Positions 1-11,926 of a stretch of 64,000 nucleotides of DNA are shown piece after piece. The position numbers and the translations under genes are program-made. Position 1 is the first letter of the stretch, and the number at the start of each line of letters is the position of its first letter. Where the stretch lies: contig NHZP01000011.1 of assembly GCA_003313425.1 (NCBI GenBank), positions 930,001 through 994,000 of the forward strand, read 5' to 3'. The DNA is from Pseudopyrenochaeta lycopersici. Lineage: Eukaryota; Ascomycota; Dothideomycetes; Pleosporales; Pseudopyrenochaetaceae. Under the pieces are notes generated by a model, which was not told where the DNA came from, ran no database searches, and was given only the letters and a program-made list of their open reading frames with translations.

Positions 1-768
1 AATACCATTTGCTCGTGCCGAATCCTCTAAAGCTGCCATATATCGGCCCGCGGGAAGATGAGGAATTTTCTTAGCAACATCCCTCCACTGCTCGCCGTAT
101 TCATTCTCAATTTGGTCTGAAAAGGTACAATGTTAGTGTTTGTTTCACATACGTTTCATATATTGGATTTCCATACAAACAAACACATTCCCGCCATTTG
201 TCACGAGATGCTCGCTTGTAAGCTCCGAGAACTTTGAGAAGTAAGGGTCCAATGCTTGGAGGTATCGTGGATCATCATTTCGTAGAGATCCGTATGCTCC
301 AGTCGTAAGCCAAAGTGGGAAGCCTCCAGCGTTCGTCTCAGCGTTGACATAGGGGCCAGGCCTCGTGATGACATACAAGCCTACTCGTTTTGCAATCTCG
401 TAAAGCTTGGTAAATTCATGGGAACCGGTTGTGAAGTCCGTGGTTTGGTTGTTCACGCTGTGGTATGCCCAATTACCGTAGAAAGCGAACGCTGTAAAGC
501 CCGCTGCTTTAATCTTCTCTAAAAGGTCCTCCCATACTTCCGGTACCGGGATTCGCCAATAGTGTATCTCTCCCGAGAAGACAAACAACCTCTTTCCATT
601 GACTTTGAAGCTGTAGTGATCCCATTGGACCACATTGTTCAAGCCATTGTCGTGTAGCGGCCATTGGCTTGGCGTGGATGCATTTTGAGCAGAGACTCCA
701 ATGCTATCCGGGAAACTGGTCAAAGTTGACAAAAGAGACAACCACGAAAGCCCATAAAGGCTCTTCAT
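1..768 (-). CDS. Secreted beta-galactosidase, GH35 (5' part; runs off left edge)
   Basis: This would hydrolyse terminal beta-galactosides of plant-type polysaccharides outside the cell. The start ATG at 766-768 opens a hydrophobic signal peptide ([19 protein letters not shown]) ending near VSAQ. Then come typical GH35 N-terminal blocks, [20 protein letters not shown] and [15 protein letters not shown], and RPGPYVNAE. Exon 1 is 177-768. A 60-base GT-AG intron lies at 117-176. Exon 2 (1-116) restores the frame as VYQIENEYG, where the second Glu (about residue 203) is the proton donor of the family. In other fungi the protein is about 1,000 residues, so only the first quarter is here. Asn-Xaa-Ser/Thr sites fit secretion. 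The P450 gene lies upstream on the same strand. The family call is firm; the exact substrate is unknown. Confidence 0.93.
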
Positions 769-1538
769 CGTCGTTGAAGTTTGAAGAGGTTGAAGCCAAT
801 AAACCCTGTTGCCATTCGCTCGAACATCATGGTTACTTATGGGGACCACGCAGGAACCGAACTCCCGGCATACACATATTGCGAACAGTAAACTAATGTG
901 AGGCTATGATGAAATGCATCACGGCTGCGGGGGTATTCAGCAGCCTCAATGGTGGGATATTGATGCCCTTGAACAACCGTCCCGCCGAGAGCACCGAGGC
1001 CCGGGAAATTACAGCGGGACCATCATCGGACCGCGGAAGGGTTGCTCGATCGAGTTAACCATGCGGAGATCTCTTCAAATATTTTGCATGGCAAAGGGGA
1101 GAAACAAGGTATCGGGGTAATGGTGCGCGATGGATCATGCCATGGGTAAGAAAGAGAGGCTGTGGTCCGCGGTGTTGTGGCTTCCCTCTACGAGGAAATC
1201 TAACCGAAAGAGGAATCTGTACCTCCCTTCTCTTAAATCATTGCACCAGAACACGAGCAATTTGCTTGGCTCCTGAGTTCTGAATGAGTTACTATGGCTT
1301 AGCTGTGTAGCGTCTTTTGAAGGCGGAAGATCTGGATAGTACCGTTGTCGCACACATTGCGCACGATCACATTCTAGATTGACTCTGTTGTCAGCATTGT
1401 TGTCAGGGTTGAGGCAATTTTCAATTTGATTGTTGAAAGAGCGCGTTGGGCAACTCTCTAGTTGCGCCTCACACAGGCAGACATCGATCTCGAAGTGATG
1501 ATGTTTGTAGCTACACTGTGGATTTAGTTGAGCAATCA
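769..1538. other. Intergenic region between GH35 and P450 genes
   Basis: Holds the 3' end of the P450 transcript and the promoter of the beta-galactosidase. A minus-strand open frame of 134 codons (1135-1539) lacks a recognisable domain and directly follows the P450 stop, so I read it as 3' UTR. No other structure was seen. Confidence 0.5.
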
Positions 1539-3168
1539 TTAACTTGTGGTAATATAACAGCAGTGCCCTTTCGGAGAGATCAAGAATCTGTTATCCATCT
1601 CCATCATCTCATCCTGCATGCAATCGCTCAACTTGGCTCCGCGACAATGTCTAAAAAAAAGAGCTGTTGCGAGGCGCAGTTCCATCCAGGCAAGGTGAAG
1701 GCCAATGCACACTCGTGAACCCCCTCCGAAGGGCATGTATGCCGCTTTCTGTCGACTTGTCATCGTTGATTTGTCCAAGAAGCGAAAGCCGTCGAACCTG
1801 AGTATATGTATTAGATTTTTGGCAAATAGGCATCAATGGAGGGAAAGGGCCTACCGGAGGGGATCTGGGAAAATGCTAGGATCTCGGTGAAGCGTATAAG
1901 CCTGGGTGCTGACCTCGACACCGCATGGAATGTGATATCCATTCACAATCACACCTTGCTGTGGCACAACGCGAGGTAATGCTCCTGGTGCAGCTCCATA
2001 GAGCCTCAAGGTCTCTTCTATGACACTGTTCAAAATAGGCGCGGCTTCAAGCTCGGTCATTCCTAGCTCATTACTCAATTGCGCTACTTCCTCCTCCAGC
2101 AGAGCCTGCAAACTAGGCTGTTTAAGTACTGCCCAAACCAAGTATGTTAGAGTGACAGCAGTGGTATCAGAACCTGCAACAATGAGGTTTCCGGCTTCTT
2201 CGCGAACATCTTTATCTGTAAGGGCCACTTTCTCTTGGCTGTCACTTGCAGCCAGCATCTGACCGAACAAGTTTTGAAGGTTACCACTACCGTTGCGCAT
2301 GTTTCTAATAGCTAAGGCGCCGTGATCATAGACAACATCATCAGCAGTCGTGATCTGTTGGGCGCGTTTGATAGGCGTGTGACGAAGTATGGTATGTAAT
2401 AAGGGCATCTCAGCCCGCAAAACACCGCCGAGTAAAGCAGCTTGAAGCGCATCAATATATGGTGTTTGCTGAAACACCAGTTAGTTGCCTATCTTTTTGA
2501 TATTGAATTGCGATGATATGCCTACCTTCCCCAGCTCTACCATGTTGAAACTCTCCCCAAAGCTAAGATGCGCAATGACATCAGTGGCCATAAGCGTCCA
2601 CCATTTTAAAATATCTGCTCCCTTTGCTGCACCTGAAGCATCTTGTTTGATCTTCTGGACCGCCAACTCTGCTTTTTGTCGAATATCGCCTTCCCAATTC
2701 ATCCGCATACTCGAGTTGCTGAAGGCGCGTGCAAAGAGCTTCCTTCGAGCAGCATGGGCATGTGGATCCCGCATGGCGAAGATCCCAGGTTCTCGGGTGG
2801 GTGTTAATTTCGGGTAGAATTCTGACTTGAGAAAACCCGACCCAATTTTGTGTATCTGGGAGACCGCTGGAAGATCTGCAATGGCAACTTCAGTTGGCGA
2901 ATGGCGTACCACGCCACCGTACTGTTGGTGGAGTGCATCTGTGTAGAATATACGACGGCCTGTCAAGGTGTGGAAGCGCAGTACAATGTTCGTGTACTTC
3001 GAATGCCATGGACCAGGCAACTTGGAAAGTGGCGATTTTTGGAATGTCCATAGAATCTGCCATCAATATTCAGTACAAAGACCGTCTTGCAACATCGTGC
3101 ATGCACACCTTAGCTAAGTAGGCAGTGACCGCGACTGCAAAGATTGCGAAATATTGGAGGTACAACAT
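1539..3168 (-). CDS. Cytochrome P450 monooxygenase
   Basis: Haem-thiolate monooxygenase, anchored in the ER membrane. I read four exons: 3109-3168, 2526-3056, 1855-2468 and 1539-1797, with GT-AG introns of 52, 57 and 57 bases, giving 487 residues, a normal fungal P450 length. The first exon encodes the membrane anchor MLYLQYFAIFAVAVTAYLAK, followed by the proline hinge KLPGPWHSKY. The I-helix AGSDTT is at about residues 295-300, the K-helix EETLR at about 348-352, and the haem loop FGGGSRVCIG has its cysteine at about 432. All key residues are present. It resembles P450s of secondary metabolism and detoxification, but no synthase, transporter or cluster regulator is next to it, so substrate and pathway are open. 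Confidence 0.93.
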
Positions 3169-4544
3169 CGTGGATCAAACGTATTATTATCCAAGTGAAA
3201 GAATAAGGAGGTCTATGGAAACGGATAGGATGGGTTGATCCTTTTATTTGACTAGTTGAGTTTGCGCCTAGTGTAAGACGCAGCTCTCGTCTTACTGCAG
3301 GATTGCTCCGGAATGTGGAGATCAATGAAATCTCAGCATTCCAAATACACTATCCAACCCCCATAGGAGGAAACTCGCAAATGAGAGTGTATATGTGCCA
3401 TGGTGAGTACTTTTACTCTTGGTCGTCCTGTTTCAAGGGACCTGTGATCACCTTCCATCTGATAGCGTGAATGAGAGCAACTATAAGGGCAGTGACCATT
3501 CTGGATCTCCGATCCGCATCATGATTATGCCAAGAACAAAGTCTGAAAGCAAAAAGAAAGACGGAAACGTGGAACGCGGGGATCCAAGTGTATTTCGAAG
3601 GACTGGCTGCGGGCGCATGGTCCGCATCTTTCCCCAGCTTTTCCCCCACATCGGGCCAGGAGCTTCTTTGCCGAACGCCCCAGACAGATCTAACTGGCCA
3701 GTGTAGTACAAGTGGGCGTCGCCGATTTCACGGCACTTCTGCTTCATACACTTAATAATATTGCAACAGCGCCTCGTCTTTGAAGATATCAATCTTTGCC
3801 AAGTCAGCCACAGTATCCATAACAATCACGCAAGATCTTTTCACACAGACAGTTTTCAACGACCGACGATCAAGCAACCATCTTTGGCGCTTCGAAGTTC
3901 GCTACGGCCTCCTATTAGACTAGGTCTCACAGCAGCTTATGCTCAACGACAGCAACTCCTAACCACCATTCGATTCAACACAGCGGCGAGCATCGGCAAC
4001 TTATCCTTATGACCATGGAGGGCGAAATGGGAGACTTTCCATATGCTAAAAAGCATGTCAGCTGTGAACATCTTTAAGTGGGTAGTTTATAGATTGAATA
4101 AAACTCTAACATTAGATTGTAAACACAACTCCTGTCGAACTTTTAGCCATTTAGCAGAAAAATGAACAGCGCTTTCAATAAGAGATCGTAGTTTTCTGCA
4201 CCACATTCTCCACGCATTTGATCAGCTTTGTGAGCTAAATGACTTCTCTGAGATAATTTCCAGCACTGTAAATCATACCTAACTTAACTTTAGTTATATA
4301 TGGACATTCATACTACTTTCACACAAAGATTCCCAGCATGATATGGAATTTTGTTGGTATGAGAATATGAGATTGTCGGCGCATAGCTTGACAATTCGAA
4401 GATCATCACGTAGAGCGCAGAAGAGGAAGTATCGAATAACCTTCATGTTATTATAGTTCGAGATGAGATCTGTAATGCTTGTCATTCAACGTGAGTGTAT
4501 CTAGAATGCTCAATAACGCCACCTATGCCGCTAATTACAAAACG
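3169..4544. other. Intergenic region, no recognised gene
   Basis: Contains overlapping open frames of 60-114 codons on both strands between 3413 and 4012. A plus-strand frame at 3761-4012 ends in an Arg/Ser-rich stretch that looks somewhat like a mitochondrial presequence but then stops. None shows a known domain. The last 500 bases are AT-rich and hold the 3' flank of the Mus7 gene. Confidence 0.4.
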
Positions 4545-7500
4545 CTAAACAACAATGTCGTTCCCAAAGTCGTGGCCTCGGTCATGATCATACTGCTCAT
4601 CCCTGAAAGTGGTACACAAAACCCCATGGAATGCTTCGATCAAAGCGATCAATCTAATCCTCTCGTCTTCCACACTTCCAATGTCAACCACCACCTCTCT
4701 TCTCGCATATCCCTGACCGAACCAAATAACTTCTGCGGTCTCACTCCAATTTGCTTTCATACCGTCCTCTAGACCCCTCCTAGAAAACGCCAAGAGGCTC
4801 ACATTCTGCTTTGCTGCTGGAGTTTCATGCACATCCTCAGAATATTGCGGCATTGTCTGCGGTATCATATCGTGAAGAACCTCTGCCACATACACAGTAA
4901 AGTCTGCTATATACGTAACGAACGGGGGCTTCTTGTAGAGATACGGAGAGACCATGATTCGACTCGAGATGTACTCCAAAAGTGGAAGCAGGGAAATCAT
5001 AGCCTCAAGCATGTACGCGAGCGCGGAGAGGATATAGGGCTGCTGAAAGAGAATAAAATTGTCTCTCAGTTGCTCCATTCCCCGCATGAAGGCATTCGAG
5101 ACGGACATTATGGATTCCACAATCGATGAGACACTGACTTGCTGCGTGATGCGTAGATCGAAGATCATCGTATCTAGGATCGAAGGTAGGGATTGCAGTA
5201 ATGGTCGAGCAATGTTAAAAACAGTGCGGGACGAAAAAGCCTTCTCAATGTATGCTGGGAAGACGCCTTGGACGAGCACAGATCGTAGGGCTGCTCTGTC
5301 TGCAGCGGGCGCCTCATCTGTGCAGAGGGCAGTCTTAAGCTGATTCACGAGGTACTGTTGTTGATTGTCCGCAGCGGCCTGCTGCGCTACAGTCTGTATG
5401 AAGACTGATAGCTGCTTAGCCGTGCCGGGATCTGTCACTTTAGGCGTGTATCCGCATAGACGGCCCACAACATAAGTCGGGTCCATAGCTGGCAGAGGGA
5501 ACGCCACTGAATCCGTGAAAAACGGTAGCACAGGACAGATGTCGCCGGTGTATTGTTTCAGGAATTGAACGATCTTCTGGACAAATTCTACGTATGCACC
5601 GGTAACGGTCGCGCCTTGCCGAAGCTGCTGATAATTGTTCTTCATTGTCGTCATGAAGTCCTTCAGCACTGTTGCATATAGTCTTCGCAGCTCGGCAGAG
5701 CGTGCTGGGTCAGCGAGAGAAGTGGCATGTAAATCATCGCGCATGTTGGACAAGATGCTGGATAGAAGAGGGAGGCGACGCGCCCGCACAGTCTCCAGGG
5801 TGATATCCCAATTGCCATTCTGCTGGTCGCGGAAGAAAGGAAGGTTTTTCATGAGCGGATGATCGAGGTCTGCCCGTGCGATAGCGTACAAGAGCCGATG
5901 TTGAAATCTAAGCATCGACTCTCGATCTACCAGTGATAGAAACAGTGCTTTAACGAAATCGTCGTGATGCTCTTCGTAAACAGCGACGTTACTCTCGATC
6001 AAAGCAGCCATGAAGTATGGACCGAACTTGCGTGTCTGTTCCGTGTGTCGTAATTGTTGCCATGATACTGGACTGAAGGAGTCAATGTAGTATGACCATG
6101 ACCTCCAGCCAGATACTACTTGACTATTGGCAATACAGACCCATGTGTCAATGCAATCCATAAGAAGATTGTCGTCTGGAGAGCTTTCCGCCCCGAAAAC
6201 ATTCGACAGAAGATGCCAGAGCGGGGATTGCATAAATTCAAGGCTCGACTGCTGAGCCGCACCGTTTGAAGGCTGAATTTCGGTGTCTTCCAAATCATCC
6301 AGGTCTGGAAAGGCGCCATAATCCTGGCTTTCCTCACTCTTCTGTTGGCTGGCTTCTTTTTGAGAGTAAATATCTTGCGACCTTGCGTATTCGCGAATGA
6401 GCACAAGCACATCCCTGATGACATTCACAAGCCTATGATCTTCAAGGTGGGGGAGTTCTAGCAAATGGACGAAGTCGGAGTCGATAAGGAACGCCCTCAA
6501 TGAAGAATGGTCTTTAGCGTTTCGGAGGGCCTTAATCATACCTGCGATACAGTCTCGCAACGTCGCAATGACTTGTTCCTGGTTCTTTTCCATTGTTTGG
6601 CGAACCATCACAGCAGATACATCGGTGGTTCCATCTAGAATTCCGGACTTGATGTAGTCATCTGCCTCGATCTTGGCTAGGCGATATTGCCTCAACGTTT
6701 GATGCATGATGTCCTTGTGCCATAGCGCAAACTGCTTCGCGGACGCGTATGGCTCCTCGGTTGACAGTTGGAACGTGGCGAGAGTGGCCCAAGCGCGTAC
6801 ACTGAGCCTGCAAGCCTCACGATGAGAATTCTCATGGTTGACAAGGTGTCTTATGTGGTCAAGTTTTGGCCGGCATGGTGGAGGCGCGGCCCAGTAGAGC
6901 GTAGCAAGCAGGTCGTGGTGATTGCGTAGCGCTGCAAGACTCTCCTGGTCAAGAGGTAGATCTTTCGGGTAGGTCCTACCGTGATTGGGAATGGTTCGAA
7001 AGACGAAGCTGCGAATCTTCTTCTCAGGATAAGCGCCCTTCATTCCCTGGAGGCCCAATGCGAGACATTTAAGAGCGACATGGAACGAGTTTTCGTTTAG
7101 GAGTAGTGTCAACGGCTGCTCAATAGCGAGGTTCTCCATGAAAGAGACTGAGCCGGTACTTTCTTCTCGTCGGAGTTGTCTGAGACCATTTTTGCCAAAG
7201 AAATCGAGGACAGCGTTCAACATCTGTTCTGGCCGTTGCCAGTGCCAGTGGTGGATTAATCTATGGCATCGTGCCAAATTGGCACGCACATAATCGTTTA
7301 GTGAGCTGTTATACTTCCTTGGTGTACCTGGATATAATTCAAAGAGTCGTTTGAGAAGATCTCTGATGCAAGTCCAATCATCGCCACAAAAAGCTAGTTT
7401 TCCATCCTTGATGGGAATGCCAGATACATCGACTTCGATGAACGGAAGAAAAGTGAAGATCGTGGCCCATGTAGATTCAAATGTCTGCGTATTTGTAGCC

Positions 7501-10500
7501 TTCGTTGCTGGCAAAGACAATTGTTGACTGACGATAGACCAGAATCCCAGACCCGGTAGAGCGATGCTGTCTAATGCATGCATACAAATGACAATGCTCT
7601 CAGAGAGGACATCACCTTCCTGAATACCATTCACTCGTGCCGCATGCCGCTTGTTGCTTTCCAGGAAGTTGCTCAATTCTGGGACACCATGTCGGGCTAA
7701 GTGCGTCACAATGACCTTGGCTGTAGTCTTAATTGCATTAGAAATGTCGCTCTGGCGGCTCGAATTAACATTTTCGTGTTTAGCAATCTGGTGAATTTGA
7801 ACGCTCAGGACCAGTAGATAAGACAAGGCACGAATGTTGCTTCGTGCATCATCCGAGATAAAGCTTGGCCCGGTGAACGTTGCGTACGTAGTGAACAACC
7901 GGTCAACCATGGATTTAATAAATTGGCTCATCCTTGTGACGAAATCTGCCCGATCGACTGAGTCAAGGAAACTTAGGTGTCTAGCCAAGTAGGTTATCAG
8001 AGATCGTAAGCATCTCGCCGAACGCTCGAGTAATTCTTTGATTGGGGCTATGCAGCTCTGAACGTAATGTCCTTGGTCTTCCAAAGGTGTCCATATTGAT
8101 TTCATGAGATTGTGTATATCTGAAGAAGTTTGATCGTTCCATGGTCCGCATCTAATTGAGGTTGCATCGTGCCCAATACAGTAATAACCAGCCGGTTCAT
8201 CCAAATCACGTCCGCTTGGAATGCCAGTCGACAAAGCTTGCCGGAACTCGTCTGAGCCGATGAAAGTCGAAAAGTGAAAGTATGTTTCTGAAGCAAGCGA
8301 GCACACATCGAACGTGACAGGGTATCGAGTACCAGGCGGGCTCAGGCCTTGAAGCGCGAGTATATCTTGTTCCGTTCCGACCTCTTGATCTGTAGCTGTT
8401 GCTGTCTTCAATATCTCTTCAATTGTTGGTTCACTTGGTTGTCGGTACTCTCGTGCATCAACATCAATCCTTTGCGGCTGGGTTTTGCGGACCAGACGTC
8501 TTCTAGGTGAATGTGCTTTTATCGCTGGGCTGTGTATAGGGTGTTCTCCGATATCTTCTGCCGACGGGAGAGGTGGTAAAACCGTAGCATCATCAGCTAA
8601 GAAACGTGCTAGCACCGGGTTCGTATTAGGTTGGTATTGTGGAAGTCGGACGCCGAATTGCTGATCGACACGGTGTAGACCTTTCTCAAATGCGATCTTT
8701 CGATGACCACGGCTGAACTCTGTCTCATCGCCTTCCAATTGTGCAGTCCTGAAAGCCAGCGGAGCCTGGCGAATCGACTGATTGAGTCTTATACTTGATT
8801 TTGGCATCAGTGTGCGCCGTTCCGAGGCTTTCGAAGCCTGAGTGGAAGAGCGTTGGAAAATTTGAAGGTTCGCAGGGATCATACGTCGTCTAGAATGAGA
8901 TGTCTCTAGTCCTGTGGTTGACCCTATATCAATCTCTTTCGAGGCACTTGCCTGCATAATTAATTGCATCTCCGTACGCTGCTGATTATCTTCCTTGCTG
9001 GCGAGTGGCTGCCTGACCTTGTGCCGATCCAAAATTGTATTGGTTTTCAGCTTCAGTTTACCTTGACGCCATTGCTGAAGAGTGAAATTAGCGTCCTCGG
9101 TGTCGCGAGCATTGTGCAACCGTATCTGCTTATTGCTAAGGCTTTGGCGGGCGAAGTCGGGCCGTCGAAGCGCCTGTCGTCTGGCAATTTTAAGGAATTG
9201 TGGTACATCGTCAGTTCCCTTTGATGGTGAAATGTCCATATCGATCACACTCATAGCAGGAGGAGAAGTCTGGCGTACAAGCCGGGGGTTAGCATGCTTC
9301 GCTCTTCCCATAATGCTGGCATACGGCTGCTTCCCATGTCCAGCAACTCTTAGGCTGCCTTTCGATTGCTTGACCCTCTTCGTTCCCCCAAAGGCGTCAG
9401 TAACCTTTGTCTGTCTTTTTCGCTTTGTATCAATGCCTCCAAGCGTTGGAAGGTGTAGCCGATCGTTCTCCATGTCTGACAAATTACCATCGGTGTATCG
9501 ACTGTCGAGCATTGCCGCCAAGGTGTATGCATCTCTTGTAGAGTCTTGTATGTGCCGATCACGATTCAAAGTAGGCAGACTGGACTCACTATCGGACTGA
9601 TCAGAAATAGCAACAATGTCTCTTGATGGTGTATTGCTCGCTGAAATCTCCGTTGACCGGCCATTTCGTTTTGTCACCCGCTGTGCGACTCCGCGCTGTG
9701 GCTCTGCTCGTCCAGGAGAGAGTGCAGCATCCCAGCGCACTCGCTCTCGTTCACGCTCCTGGACCTTTCGCCGCTCTTGAGTCTGACGATCGAATCGTAG
9801 CCATGAAGCTGGCAATACGCCCTTGATCTTCCTACCAACCTTTTTCAGCTCGTGTTCGCTTTGCTCAGTGTCACCGGATGAACCAGAAGATGAAGATTCG
9901 CTGTCGCTGAGTACGATTCTTGTAGGTCGACGCAGCTCATCACCGGACCTTTGCATGCTACGTGGAACGAGTTCTGAGTCCGACTCTGGCAATTGCCGAG
10001 CATCGTCCTGGAAGACTGAAGAGGTTGACGGAGTTGGGAGATTTGGAGCAGGAGTAATCACGCGAAGTCTATCCAGTCGACGGGCTGGCTCAACCTCATT
10101 GAGCGGCGGGCTGCTCGAGTACGGAGGTGAATTGGGTGGAATCGACCACATGTCACGTCGCACCACGTCATCGTCAAATATACTTGTCGGTATCTTATTG
10201 ACCTGTGTTAATGTCGTATTGAGCTTCCGCCTCTTCGCGCCGCCTGAGATGTGAGTTTGCATGGAAGAGGTACGTCCCGCAAGATCTGAAGCGTGGCGTT
10301 CAACAGAGCTTCGTCGGCGCACATCTTTTTTTGGACGTTGCACAGCCGGTGTAGACACAGGAATCTCGACTTCAGATGGGCTACTAGTAGGACTTTCGTT
10401 TGGGTTGAACTCTTTCTCCTGCGTTTCAGTGGCATCGTGTCGGGGCTGGCGTTGCGGTGACCTTTCTCGTGGCACAGGCCTGAGGCCTCTGCTTTGGACC

Positions 10501-11269
10501 TCTCTTCGATAAAGCTCGCCCTCCAATGCATAGGGATGAAGCTGAATTGGCTTCCGTTGACGAAAGTCGCGTCGTGACCTTTGTTCAGCAATGTGCTTTT
10601 GAAGTGCATTCGAGGATGGTATGACTACCTGGACGGCAGTTCGTCGATGGGGCGTGATGAAAGCGGTCGGAGGTGATTCCAGATCAGAGGGAGGATCTGA
10701 GAGAAAATCATCTTCAGAATCGTCTGAAAGAGGTGCAATACCAAACTCCCCGAGTAACTCAGAAGCGTTCGTCGTCTTCCTCACATTGTTCACTATGGTT
10801 GGGCGTGATGGTACGATCACGCTGCCGAGGAGTTGCGACGATATAACCACATCATTGTTGCGTTGCGTCCCCAAGAGGGGGAACCTTGTTCGAGGACTGG
10901 CGATTCCGAACCATGTGACAACGCAGGAAGTCTGTTCCGTTGTACCTTGGGTGTTGGAGAGTTCTGGAGTGGATCAGGGCTCTCTATTGGATGTCGTCTA
11001 GAATTGGAGCTGGATCTCGGCGTGAATGGGGACGGCGTAGGGCGTTTCGGAAAGGCAAATTTAGTAGGCGTGGTGCTCACTGCTCCGTCTTTGGTGTTTT
11101 CTGGATTTTCGACATCGTCTGCCTCCTTCCTGTCCTCTTGTCGATCATTGTCGGCACGCTCGACGCGTCTGTTGCCCACATCTTGCCCTGCAATTTGATT
11201 CTCAGCTTGGCTCTCCTCCTCTTCCTCATCTGAGTCCAAGACAAATCCTTTCTGTCGCCATCTCGACAT
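4545..11269 (-). CDS. Mus7/MMS22 family DNA-repair protein
   Basis: Mms22/Mus7 works with the Rtt101-Mms1 cullin ligase in repair and restart of damaged replication forks, in the nucleus. The main frame (4545-10874) is open for about 2,100 codons. Its second half carries the family core, including RSFVFRTIPNHGRTYPKD near 6961-7020 and RPKLDHIRHLVNHE. The first half is disordered, acidic and basic by turns, with many SP/TP and SQ sites. The start is probably the ATG at 11267-11269, opening MSRWRQKGFVLDSDEEEEE, a typical Mus7 N-terminus. That first exon is in another frame (11269 to 10817) and overlaps the main frame by 58 bases. One model that works is a 92-base intron 10793-10884 with a weak donor (GTTCCC), giving about 2,210 residues. 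A one-base error is an alternative. It shares a 199-base upstream region with the plus-strand gene at 11469. Confidence 0.88.
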
Positions 11270-11468
11270 TGGGCCGCGTCTGCATGTTCGTGTAGAGTTC
11301 TTCGTTGGCGGGGTGGGATATTGGTTGGATGGTGCATGGGCCAGAAACGCGTCCACCCGTGCTCTGCTAGCGCGTCGGGCGGAATTAGTTCACCGACAAA
11401 AGTTTCGTCATACATCCGACGTGCAATACCGAAACTATATTGCAACCAAAGATACGAGCTGAAGGCAA

Positions 11469-11904
11469 ATGGCAGGTCGTATACTTCCGATTGCGTTGGC
11501 AACAGTTGCAGGAGTTTCGATTGGGGTTGCGACTTTTGATGGCGAATTCAAAGAGCAGAGGAAGAGAAGATTGGAGGAAGAGTACAAACGGTACGTAGAA
11601 GCTGAAGTCGCCTTTCGCTGAGAAATCACTCACTCGCATAATTAGGGACGTCGCTGCTGTGTCTTCGCTGAACAGTCGGGGTTCTTCCACTATAGCCGCG
11701 AACGTTACCCAATCCGCAGAACCTGAACCGGTGGCGGTCAAGACGGAGGAAGCTAGGACATTGACAACATCTAATGCCTCCTGGTCATCAATGCTGGGCC
11801 TTTGGGCATGGGGTGGGAATACGAAGACAGAGCCTACATCAGCAACAGAGCAGGGATCGCCGCCGAAGAACATTATTGAGGGAGTTAAGGGAAAGCCATC
11901 ATGA
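11469..11904 (+). CDS. Small membrane-anchored protein of unknown function
   Basis: Two exons, 11469-11590 and 11646-11904, joined over a 55-base GT-AG intron (donor GTACGT) that restores the frame as EEYKR-DVAAV, giving 126 residues. The N-terminus MAGRILPIALATVAGVSIGV is one hydrophobic helix with no clear cleavage site. A charged KEQRKRRLEEEYKR stretch follows, suggesting a single-span protein with the basic part next to the membrane. The rest is Ser/Thr/Pro-rich and low in complexity, with a short aromatic patch SSMLGLWAWGG. I do not recognise the family. A mitochondrial inner-membrane protein is possible from length and helix-plus-basic layout, but this is a guess. The gene faces away from Mus7 and converges with BET4, the two stop codons being 22 bases apart. 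Confidence 0.75.
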
Positions 11905-11926
11905 TTGCGTTTCAAATCATTCGCAT

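Noticed and set aside
1135..1539. Minus-strand open frame of 134 codons behind the P450 stop
   Set aside because: No domain, relies on a position directly at the P450 stop codon, and lacks coding character; read as 3' UTR.
1..3168. Secondary-metabolite gene cluster around the P450
   Set aside because: No polyketide or peptide synthase, terpene cyclase or cluster transcription factor next to it; a single P450 beside a glycosidase is not enough.
3481..3825. Minus-strand open frame of 114 codons
   Set aside because: Overlapped by open frames on both strands, no domain and no plausible splice partner.
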